Shown piece by piece: positions 53,292-64,000 of a stretch of DNA of 64,000 nt (positions are counted from its first letter, which is position 1; each line of letters starts with the position of its first letter). The stretch spans positions 11,360,501 to 11,424,500 of the forward strand of contig CM032133.1 in assembly GCA_018894105.1 (NCBI GenBank), read 5' to 3'. Origin of the DNA: Jacaranda mimosifolia. Its lineage: Eukaryota; Streptophyta; Magnoliopsida; Lamiales; Bignoniaceae. The notes beneath the pieces were generated by a model. That model was not told the origin of the DNA, did not search any database, and saw only the letters and a program-made list of their open reading frames with translations. The position numbers and the translations under genes are program-made.

Positions 53292-56200
53292 AGTGCCACA
53301 CATTTGGGACTTCTTTTTGCCTTCTTGGCCCATTTCAAGCCTCATACACCAAGCACAAGGTGATGGGCTGTCAAACTCCATTCTTTTGGCTTCTTGACAT
53401 GCTCTTATATTTCTTAGCCCATTTTCTATACATCTCTTCAACAAATGACTTAGCCAAATTTGCAAAGTCGTCTTTCAGCCTCTTTGGTTTTGCTCTTGCT
53501 AAAGGTCCTATTAGCTGGTTGCAATCTCTATTTTGCCCTTCAATGCCGAAATAACCATTAGTGCCTCCAGTGCTCATATCAGACCCTCCATCCTCATAAT
53601 GATTCATTATCGAATCTGAATCCATATCCAAAGGGGAAAGATCAAAATCATTAAAAGTCTCATAAACTTTATGCTCAACTGACATGTCAATCTTCTAAGC
53701 ATTATCAATAATCTTTTCTAGCACTTGGAATGATGCGGAGCCCAAAGGATATAACGATCTAGAAACCCTAAACAAATAATTTGATATTGAACAAACCATA
53801 GAACAAAAATCCCCGCTATTGAACCCCTAAAATACTTGATATCAGAAATGCAAATAATTTGGATTAAGAATCAAAAATAGAATAAACACTATAAGGAATT
53901 AGTACCTTGGAAGAACCTATTCAATTTCTTAATGCACAAGCAAAGTCAAAGCTTTTCTTGAGAGAAAAATACAGAAAATAAATCAATATTTATCGAAAAT
54001 CTACCATGCACGTTGCTCTACGTGCAAGCACTCATTAAAATAAGAAATAAAGTATGCCGACGGATATTAATCCAAGCCCAAGTCCAATTAGGAATAAGAG
54101 TTTGACTTGGTTACAACTTCTTTTTTTCTCCATGAGTCCCACACATTTGGGACTCCTTTTTGCTTTCTTGGGCCTTTTCAAGCCTTATACACCAAGCACA
54201 AGGTGATGGCTCGTCCAACTCCATTCTTTTGGCTTCTTGACATGCTCTTATCTTTCTTAGCCCATTTTCTATACATCTCTTCAGCAAATGAGTTCGCCAA
54301 ATTTGCAAAGCCATCTTTCATCCTCTTTGCTTTTGCCCTTGCGAAAGGTCCTATTAGTTGGTTTCAATCTCTATTTTGCCCTTCAATGCCGAAATAACCA
54401 TTAGTGCCCCCAGTGCTCATATCAGACCCTCCATCCTCATAATGATTCATTCTCAAATCTGAATCCATATCCAAAGGGGAAAGATAAAAAACATTAAAAG
54501 TCTCATAAACTTTATGCTCAACTGACATGTCAATCTTCTAAGCATTATCAATAATCTTTTCTAGCACTTGGAATGATGCGGAGCCAAAAGGGTATAACGA
54601 TCTAGAAACCCTAAACACATAATTTGATATTGAACAAACCGTAGAACAAAAATCCCCGCTATTGAACCCCTAAAATACTTGATATCAGAAATGCAAATAA
54701 TTGGGATTAAGAATAAAAAATTGAATAAACACTATAAGGAATTAGTACCTTGAAAGAACCTATTCAATTTCTTAATGCACAAGCAAATCTTAATGCACAA
54801 GCAAAGTCAATGCTTTTCTTGAGAGCAAAATACAAAAAATAAATCAATATTCATCAAAAATCTGCCATACATGTTGCTCTACGTGCAAGCACTCATTAAA
54901 ATAAGAAATAAAGTATGCCGACGGATAATAAACCAAGCCTAAGTCCAATTAGGAATAAGAGTCTGACTTGGTCACAACTTCTTTTTTTCTCCATGAGTGC
55001 CACACATTTGGGACTTCTTTTTGCCTTCTTGGGCCTTTTCAAGCCTCATACGCCAAGCACAAGGTGATGGGTTGTCCAACTCCATTCTTTTGGCTTCTTG
55101 ACATGCCCTTATAGTTCTTAGCCCATTTTCTATACATCTCTTCAACAAATAACTTAGCCATATTTGCAAAGTCGTCTTTCAACCTCTTTGCTTTTGCTCT
55201 TGCGAAAGGTCCTGTTAGCTGCTTTCAATCTCTATTTTGCCCTTCAATGCCGAAATAACCATTAGTGCCTCCAGTGCTCATATCAGACCCTCTATCCTCA
55301 TAATGATTCATTCTCGAATCTGAATCCATATCCAAAGGGGAAAGATCAAAAATATTAAAAGTCTCATAAACTTTATGCTCAACTGACATGTCAATCTTCT
55401 AAGCATTATCAATAATCTTTTCTAGCACTTGGAATGATGCGGAGCCCAAAGGATATAACGATCTAGAAACCCTAAACAAATAATTTGATATTGAACAAAC
55501 CATAGAACAAAAATCCCCACTATTGAACCCCTAAAATAGTTGATATCAGAAACGCAAATAATTAGGATTAAGAATCAAAAATTGAATAAACACTATAAGG
55601 AATTCGTACCTTGAAGAACCTATTCAATTTCTTAATGCACAAGCAAAGTCAAAGCTTTTCTTGAGAGAAAAATACAGAAAATAAATCAATATTTATCGAA
55701 AATCTACCATGCACGTTGCTCTACGTGCAAGCACTCATTAAAATAAGAAATAAAGTATGCCGACGGATATTAATCCAAGCCCAAGTCTAATAAGGAATAA
55801 GAGTGTGACTTGGTCACAACATCTTTTTTTCTCCATGAGTGCCCACACATTTGGGACTCCTTTTTGCTTCTTGGGCCTTTTCAAGCCTTATACACCAAGC
55901 ACAAGGTGATGGGCTGTCAAACTCCATTCTTTTGGCTTCTTGACATGCTCTTATCTTTCTTAGCCCATTTTCTATACATCTCTTCAGCAAATGACTTAGC
56001 CAAATTTGCAAAGCCATCTTTCATCCTCTTTGCTTTTGCTCTTGCGAAAGGTCCTATTAATTGGTTTCAATCTCTATTTTGCCCTTCAATGCCGAAATAA
56101 CCATTAGTGCCCCCAGTGCTCATATCAGACCCTCCATCCTCATAATGATTCATTCTCAAATCTGAATCCATATCCAAAGGGGAAAGATCAAAAATCATTA

Positions 56201-59200
56201 AAAGTCTCATAAACTTTATGCTCAACTGACATGTCAATCTTCTAAGCATTATCAATAATCTTTTCTAGCACTTGGAATGATGCGGAGCCCAAAGGATATA
56301 ACGATCTAGAAACCCTAAACAAATAATTTGATATTGAACAAACCATAGAACAAAAATCCCCACTATTGAACCCCTAAAATACTTGATATCAGAAATGCAA
56401 ATAATTAGGATTAAGAATAAAAAATTGAATAAACACTATAAGGAATTCGTACCTTGAAAGAACCTATTCAATTTCTTAATGCACAAGCAAAGTAAAAGCT
56501 TTTCTTGAGAGAAAAATACAGAAAATAAATCAATATTTATCAAAAATCTACCATGCACGTTGCTCTACGTGCAAGCACTCATTAAAATAAGAAATAAAGT
56601 ATGCAGACGGATAATAATCCAAGCCCAAGTCTAATAAGGAATAAGAGTGTGACTTGGTCACAACATCTTTTTTTCTCCATGAGTGCCACACATTTGGGAC
56701 TTCTTTTTGCCTTCTTGGGCCTTTTCAAGCCTCATACACCAAGCACAAGGTGATGGGCTGTCAAACTCCATTCTTTTGGCTTCTTGACATGCTCTTATAT
56801 TTCTTAGCCCATTTTCTATATATCTCTTCAACAAATGACTTAGCCAAATTTGCAAAGTCGTCTTTCAGCCTCTTTGCTTTTGCTCTTGCAAAAGGTCCTA
56901 TTAGCTGGTTGCAATCTCTATTTTGCCCTTCAATGCCGAAATAACCATTAGTGCCCCCAGTGCTCATATCAGACCTTCCATCCTCATAATGATTCATTAT
57001 CGAATCTGAATCCATATCCAAAGGGGAAAGATCAAAATCATTAAAAGTCTCATAAACTTTATGCTCAACTGACATGTCAATCTTCTAAGCATTATCAATA
57101 ATCTTTTCTAGCACTTGGAATGATGCGGAGCCCAAAGGATATAACGATCTAGAAACCCTAAACAAATAATTTGATATTGAACAATCCATAGAACAAAAAT
57201 CCCCGCTATTGAACCCCTAAAATACTTGATATCAGAAATGCAAATAATTTGGATTAAGAATAAAAAATTGAATAAACACTATAAGGAATTCGTACCTTGA
57301 AATAACCTATTCAATTTCTTAATGCACAAGCAAAGTCAAAGCTTTTCTTGAGAGAAAAATACAGAAAATAAATCAATATTTATCAAAAATCTACCATGCA
57401 CGTTGCTCTACGTGCAAGCACTCATTAAAATAAGAAATAAAGTATGCCGACGGATAATAATCCAAGCCCAAGTCTAATTAGGAATAAGAGTGTGACTTGG
57501 TCACAACTTCTTTTTTTCTCCATGAGTGCCACACATTTGGGACTTCTTTTTGCCTTCTTGGGCCTTTTCAAGCCTCATACACCAAGCACAAGGTGATGGG
57601 CTGTCAAACTCCATTCTTTTGGCTTCTTGACATGCTCTTATATTTCTTAGCCCATTTTCTATATATCTCTCCAACAAATGACTTAGTCAAATTTGCAAAG
57701 TCGTCTTTCAGCCTCTTTGCTTTTGCTCTTGCTAAAGGTCCTATTAGCTGGTTGCAATCTCTATTTTGCCCTTCAATGCCGAAATAACCATAAGTGCCTC
57801 CAGTGCTCATATCAGACCCTCCATCCTCATAGTGATTCATTCTCGAATCTGAATCCATATCCAAAGGGGAAAGATTAAAAACATTAAAAGCCGCATAAAC
57901 TTTATGCTCAACTAACATGTCAATCTTCTAAGCATTATCAATAATCTTTTCTAGCACTTAGAATGATGCAGAGCCCAAAGGATATAACGATCCAGAAAAC
58001 CTAAACCCATAATTTGATATTGACAAACCGTAGAACAATAATCCCCGCTATTGAACCCCTAAAATACTTGATATCAGAAATGCAAATAATTGGGATTAAG
58101 AATAAAAAATAGAATAAACACTATAAGGAATTAGTACCTTGGAAGAACCTATTCAATTTCTTAATGCACAAGCAAAGTCAAAGCTTTTCTTGAGAGAAAA
58201 ATACAGAAAATAAATCAATATTTATCGAAAATCTACCATGCACGTTGCTCTACGTGCAAGCACTCATTGAAATAAGAAATAAAGTATGCCGACGGATAAT
58301 AATCCAAGCGCAAGTCCAATTAGGAATAAGAGTTTGACTTGGTCACAACTTCTTTTTTTCTCCATGAGTCCCACACATTTGGGACTCCTTTTCGCTTTCT
58401 TGGGCCTTTTCAAGCCTTATACACCAAGCACAAGGTGATGGGTTGTCCAACTCCATTCTTTTGGCTTCTTGACATGCTCTTATCTTTCTTAGCCCATTTT
58501 CTATACATCTCTTCAGCAAATGAGTTCGCCAAATTTGCAAAGCCATCTTTCATCCTCTTTGCTTTTGCCCTTGCGAAAGGTCCTATTAGTTGGTTTCAAT
58601 CTCTATTTTGCCCTTCAATGCCGAAATAACCATTAGTGCCCCCAGTGCTCATATCAGACCTTCCATCCTCATAATGATTCATTATCGAATCTGAATCCAT
58701 ATCCAAAGGGGAAAGATCAAAATCATTAAAAGTCTCATAAACTTTATGCTCAACTGACATGTCAATCTTCTAAGCATTATCAATAATCTTTTCTAGCACT
58801 TGGAATGATGCGGAGCCCAAAGGATATAACGATCTAGAAACCCTAAACACATAATTTGATATTGAACAAACCGTAGAACAAAAATCCCCGCTATTGAACC
58901 CGTAAAATACTTGATATCAGAAATGCAAATAATTGGGATTAAGAACCAAAAATTGAATAAACACTATAAGGAATTAGTACCTTGAAAGAACCTATTCAAT
59001 TTCTTAATGCACAAGCAAAGTCAATGCTTTTTTTGAGAGAAAAATACAAAAAATAAATCAATATTCATCAAAAATCTGCCATACATGTCGCTCTACGTGC
59101 AAGCACTCATTAAAATAAGAAATAAAGTATGCCGACGGATAATAAACCAAGCCCAAGTCCAATTAGGAATAAGAGTTTGACTTGGTCACAACTTCTTTTT

Positions 59201-61780
59201 TTCTCCATGAGTGCCACACATTTGGGACTTCTTTTTGCCTTCTTGGGCCTTTTCAAGCCTCATACGCCAAGCACAAGGTGATGGGCTGTCCAACTCCATT
59301 CTTTTGGCTTCTTGACATGCTCTTATATTTCTTAGCCCATTTTCTATACATCTCTTCAACAAATGACTTAGCCAAATTTCCAAAGTCGTCTTTCAGCCTC
59401 TTTGCTTTTGCTCTTGCGAAAGGTCCTATTAGCCGGTTGCAATCTCTATTTTGCCCTTCAATGCCGAAATAACTATCAGTGCCTCCAGAGCTCATATCAG
59501 ACCCTCCATCCTCATAATGATTCATTCTCGAATCTGAATCCATATCCAAAAGGGAAAGATTAAAAACATTAAAAGCCGCATAAACTTTATGCTCAACTAA
59601 CATGTCAATCTTCTAAGCATTATCAATAATCTTTACTAGCACTTGGAATGATGCGGAGCCCAAAGGATATAACGATCCCGAAAACCTAAACCCATAATTT
59701 GATATTGACAAACCGTAGAACAATAATCCCCGCTATTGAACCCCTAAAATACTTGATATCAGAAATGCAAATAATTGGGATTAAGAATAAAAAATAGAAT
59801 AAACACTATAAGGAATTAGTACCTTGGAAGAACCTATTCAATTTCTTAATGCACAAGCAAAGTTAAAGCTTTTCTGGAGAGAAAAATACAGAAAATAAAT
59901 CAATATTTGTCGAAAATCTACCATGCACGTTGCTCTACGTGCAAGCACTCATTGAAATAAGAAATAAAGTATGCCGACGGATAATAATCCAAGCCCAAGT
60001 CCAATTAGGAATAAGAGTTTGACTTGGTCAACACTTCTTTTTTTCTCCATGAGTCCCACACATTTGGGACTCCTTTTCGCTTTCTTGGGCCTTTTCAAGC
60101 CTTATACACCAAGCACAAGGTGATGGGTTGTCCAACTCCATTCTTTTGGCTTCTTGACATGCTCTTATCTTTCTTAGCCCATTTTCTATACATCTCTTCA
60201 ACAAATGAGTTCGCCAAATTTGCAAAGCCGTCTTTCATCCTCTTTGCTTTTGCCCTTGCGAAAGGTCCTATTAGTTGGTTTCAATCTCTATTTTGCCCTT
60301 CAATGCCGAAATAACCATTAGTGCCCCCAGTGCACATATCAGACCTTCCATCCTCATAATGATTCATTATCGAATCTGAATCTATATCCAAAGGGGAAAG
60401 ATCAAAATCATTAAAAGTCTCATAAACTTTATGCTCAACTGACATGTCAATCTTCTAAGCATTATCAATAATCTTTTCTAGCACTTGGAATGATGCGGAG
60501 CCCAAAGGATATAACGATCTAGAAACCCTAAACACATAATTTGATATTGAACAAACCGTAGAACAAAAATCCCCGCTATTGAACCCGTAAAATACTTGAT
60601 ATCAGAAATGCAAATAATTGGTATCAAGAATCAAAAATTGAATAAACACTATAAGGAATTAGTACCTTGAAAGAACTTATTCAATTTCTTAATGCACAAG
60701 CAAAGTCAATGCTTTTCTTGAGAGAAAAATACAAAAAATAAATTAATATTTATCAAAAATCTACCATATATGTGGCTCAATATGCAAACACATATTAAAA
60801 TAAGAAATAAAGTATGACCAAGGATAATAATCCTAGCCCAAGTCCAATTATGGATAAGAGTTTGACTTGGTCACAACTTCTTCTTTTCTCCATGAGTCCC
60901 ACACTTTTGGGACTTCTTTTGACCTTCTTGGGCCTTTTCAAGCCGTATACACCAAGCACAAGGAGATGGGCTGTCCAACTCCATTCTTTTGGCTTCTTGA
61001 CATGCTCTTATATTTCTTAGCCCATTTTCTATACATCTCTTCAACAAATGACTTAGCCAAATTTGCAAAGTCGTCTTTCAGCCTCTTTGCTTTTGCTCTT
61101 GCGAAAGGTCCTATTAGCTGGTTGCAATCTCTATTTTGCCCTTCAATGCCGAAATAACTATCAGTGCCTCCAGAGCTCATATCAGACCCTCCATCCTCAT
61201 AATGATTCATTCTCGAATCTGAATCTATATCCAAAAGGGAAAGATTAAAAACATTAAAAGCCGCATAAACTTTATGCTCAACTAACATGTCAATCTTCTA
61301 AGCATTATCAATAATCTTTACTAGCACTTGGAATAATGCGGAGCCCAAAGGATATAACGATCCCGAAAACCTAAACCCATAATTTGATATTGAACAAACC
61401 GTAGAACAATAATCCCCGCTATTGAACCCCTAAAATACTTGATATCAGAAATGCAAATAATTGGGATTAAGAATCAAAAATAGAATAAACACTATACGGA
61501 ATTAGTACCTTGGAAGAACCTATTCAATTTCTTAATGCACAAGCAAAGTCAAAGCTTTTCTGGAGAGAAAAATACAGAAAATAAATCAATATTTATCGAA
61601 AATCTACCATGCACGTTGCTCTACGTGCAAGCACTCATTAAAATAAGAAATAAAGTATGCCAACGGATAATAATCCAAGCCCAAGTCCAATTAGGAATAA
61701 GAGTTTTACTTGGTCACAAATTCTTTTTTTCTCCATGAGTGCCACACATTTGGGACTTCTTTTTGCCTTCTTGGGCCTTT

Positions 61781-62131
61781 TCAAGCCTCATACACCAAGC
61801 ACAAGGTGATGGGCTGTCCAACTCCATTCTTTTGGCTTCTTGACATGCTCTTATATTTCTTAGCCCATTTTCTATACATCTCTTCAACAAATGACTTAGC
61901 CAAATTTGCAATGCCGTCTTTCATCCTCTTTGCTTTTGCCCTTGCGAAAGGTCCTATTAGCTGGTTCGAATCTCTATTTTGCCCTTCAATGCCGAAATAA
62001 CCATTAGTGCCTCCAGTGCTCATATCAGACCCTCCATCCTCATAATGGTTCATTCTCGAATCTGAATCCATATCCAAAGGGCAAAGGTCAAAAACATTAA
62101 AAGTCTCATAAACTTTATGCTCAACTGACAT
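61781..62131 (-). pseudogene. Pol-tail frame in a homogenised monomer (example)
   Basis: A 116-codon minus-strand frame with HKVYETFNVFDLCPLDMDSD, then IGPFARAKAKRMKDGIANLA and KSFVEEMYRKWAKKYKSMSR. It is the same pol tail as at 51120-51536, preceded by a TAG where that copy has Tyr. Equivalent frames occur in most monomers (for example 53685-53371, 57075-56761, 62975-62625). Conservation follows from array homogenisation; I see no evidence of translation. Confidence 0.75.
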
Positions 62132-64000
62132 GTCAATCTTCTAAGCATTATCAATAATCTTTTCTAGCACTTGGAATGATGCAGAGCCCAAAGGATATAA
62201 CGATCTAGAAACCCTAAACACATAATTTGATATTGAACAAACCGTAGAACAAAAATCCCCGCTATTGAACCCCTAAAATACTTAATATCAGAAATGCAAA
62301 TAATTGGGATTGACGAATCAAAAATTGAATAAACACTATAAGGAATTAGGACCTTGGAAGAACCTATTTAATTTCTTAATGCACAAGCGAAGTCAAAGCT
62401 TTTCTTGAGAGAAAAATACAGAAAATCAATCAATATTTATCAAAAATCTACCATGCACGTTGCTCTGCGTGCAAGCACTCATTAAAATAAGAAATAAAGT
62501 ATGCCGACGGATAATAAACCAAGCCCAAGTCAAATTAGGAATAAGAGTTTGACTTGGTCACAACTTCTTTTTTTCTCCACGAGTGCGACACATTTGAGAC
62601 TTCTTTTTGCCTTCTTGGGCCTTTTCAAGCCTCATACACCAAGCACAAAGTGATGGGCTGTCCAACTCCATTCTTTTGGCTTCTTGACATGCTCTTATAT
62701 TTCTTAGCCCATTTTCTATACATCTCTTCAACAAATGACTTAGCCAAATTTGCAAGTGCATCTTTCAGCCTCTTTGCTTTTGCCCTTGCGAAAGGTCCTA
62801 CTAGCTGGTTCCAATATCTATTTTGCCCTTCAATGCCGAAATAACCATCAGTGCGTCCAGTGCTCATATGAAACCCTCCATCCTCATAATGATTCATTCT
62901 CGAATCTGAATCCATATCCCAAGGGGAAAGATCAAAAACATTAAAAGCCGCATAAACTTTATGCTCAACTGACATGTCAATCTTCTAAGCATTATCAATA
63001 ATCTTGTCTAGCACTTGGAATAATGCGGAGCCCAAAGGATATAACGATCCAAAAAACCTAAACCCATAATTTGATATTGAACAAACCGTAGAAGAAAAAT
63101 CCCCGCTATTGAACCCCTAAAATACTTGATATCAGAAATGCAAATAATTGGGATTACGAATCAAAAATTGAATAAACACTATATGGAATTAGTACCTTGA
63201 AAGAACCTATTCAATTTCTTAATGCACAAGCAAAGTCAAAGCTTTTCTTGAGAGAAAAATACAGATAATAAATCAATATTTATCAAAAATCTACCATGCA
63301 TGTTGCTCTATGTGCAGGCACTCATTAAAATAAGAAATAAAGTATGCGAACAGATAATAATCCAAGCCCAAGTCTAATTAGGAATAAGAATTTGACTTGG
63401 TCACAACATCTTTTTTTCTCCATGAGTGCCACACATTTGGGACTTCTTTTTGCCTTCTTGGGCCTTTTCAAGCCTCATACACCAAGCACAAGGTGATGGG
63501 CTGTCCAACTCCATTCTTTTGGCTACTTGACATGCTCTTATATTTCTTAGCCCATTTTCTATACATCTCTTCAACAAATGACTTAGCCAAATTTGCAAAG
63601 TCGTCTTTCAGCCTCTTTGCTTTTGCTCTTGCGAAAGGTCCTACTAGCTGGTTTCAATCTCTATTTTGCCCTTCAATGCAGAAATAACCATTAGTGCCTC
63701 CAGTGCTCATATCAGACCCTCATCCTCATAATGATTCATTCTCGAATCTGAATCCATATCCAAAGGGGAAAGATCAAAAACATTAAAAGTCAGATAAACT
63801 TTATGCTCAACTGACATGTCAATCTTCTAAGCATTATCAATAATCTTTTCTAGCACTTGGAATGATGCGGAGCCCCAAGGATATAACGATCTACAAACCC
63901 TGAACACATAATTTGATATTGAACAAACCGTAGAACAAAAATCCTCGCTATTGAACACCTAAAATACTTGATATCAGAAATGCAAATAATTGGGATTAAG

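Larger units (their letters stand above)
52470..64000 (-). repeat. Satellite array, homogenised part (843-bp monomers)
   Basis: Equivalent points of successive monomers fall at 52421 (inside the gap), 53264, 54107, 54968, 55810, 56654, 57497, 58339, 59182, 60024, 60867, 61710, 62554 and 63397: spacing 842-844, except 861 for the unit at 54107, which has a 17-bp internal duplication near 54772-54805. Neighbours are highly similar by eye. Each monomer on the minus strand is about 458 bp of gypsy pol tail plus purine tract and about 385 bp of LTR. The array runs off the right end. Frames of about 96 codons on the plus strand and 65-116 on the minus recur in each unit and are not genes. Confidence 0.95.

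Noticed and set aside
53264..53554. A 96-codon plus-strand frame (VTTSFFLHE-type) recurring in nearly every satellite monomer
   Set aside because: It starts at TTG in most units, lies antisense to the gypsy pol tail and recurs only because the monomer is repeated.

Overview
The window is repeat-rich, AT-rich nuclear DNA from a plant, almost certainly a flowering plant. The evidence is nested Ty3/gypsy and Ty1/copia LTR retrotransposons of plant type, hAT transposons with 8-bp target duplications, spliced transposase coding sequence, plant-type TATA boxes and a long satellite array. I see no intact host gene, no tRNA or rRNA gene and nothing prokaryotic. All coding sequence that I can assign is decayed transposon sequence.

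Layout. (1) 1-4081: minus-strand Ty3/gypsy element cut by the window start (integrase, RNase H, RT, protease, gag, primer site, LTR). (2) 4155-4870: relic of a copia-type gag with a zinc knuckle. (3) 4871-7392: very AT-rich sequence without clear genes. (4) 7398-19901: a complete TAT-like Ty3/gypsy element bounded by LTRs and the target duplication ATATG. It keeps gag and protease relics but lacks RT, RNase H and integrase. It was hit by two hAT elements, at 8402-12567 (with a broken transposase gene) and at 16819-18075 (non-autonomous). (5) 19907-21786: the end of another LTR, its primer site and a truncated gag, then an unassigned stretch. (6) 21787-47363: a nest built mainly from one Ty1/copia family with LTRs of about 2.2 kb. 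It includes an LTR inserted into a sister LTR, a 5' LTR with primer site and long leader (27151-31292), a solo LTR on the minus strand (31293-33518), a different 3.7-kb solo LTR (33647-37311), two gag-pol copies in tandem (37656-45004) and a truncated 3' LTR. (7) 47364-64000: a tandem array of an 843-bp satellite, running off the window and containing a 500-N gap.

The satellite is the most interesting object. Read on the minus strand, each monomer is the C-terminal tail of a Ty3/gypsy pol, a polypurine tract and a complete small LTR. The inferred LTR 3' end is joined straight back to pol. That is the structure expected if a retrotransposon cDNA had integrated into itself, formed a circle of pol tail plus LTR, and been amplified in tandem. 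Monomers at the left edge are diverged and two still carry the LTR TATA box inside a palindrome. The homogenised monomers have lost it and carry a different hairpin in that place.

Other points of note are a minisatellite inside the 3.7-kb solo LTR whose palindromic arms change in a compensating way, a palindrome just upstream of the TATA box in the copia LTR, an inverted LTR pair around the copia leader that could give foldback RNA, and a 74-bp tandem duplication in the hAT transposase that copied an existing stop codon. All identities and ages are judged by eye; no alignment or database search was possible.
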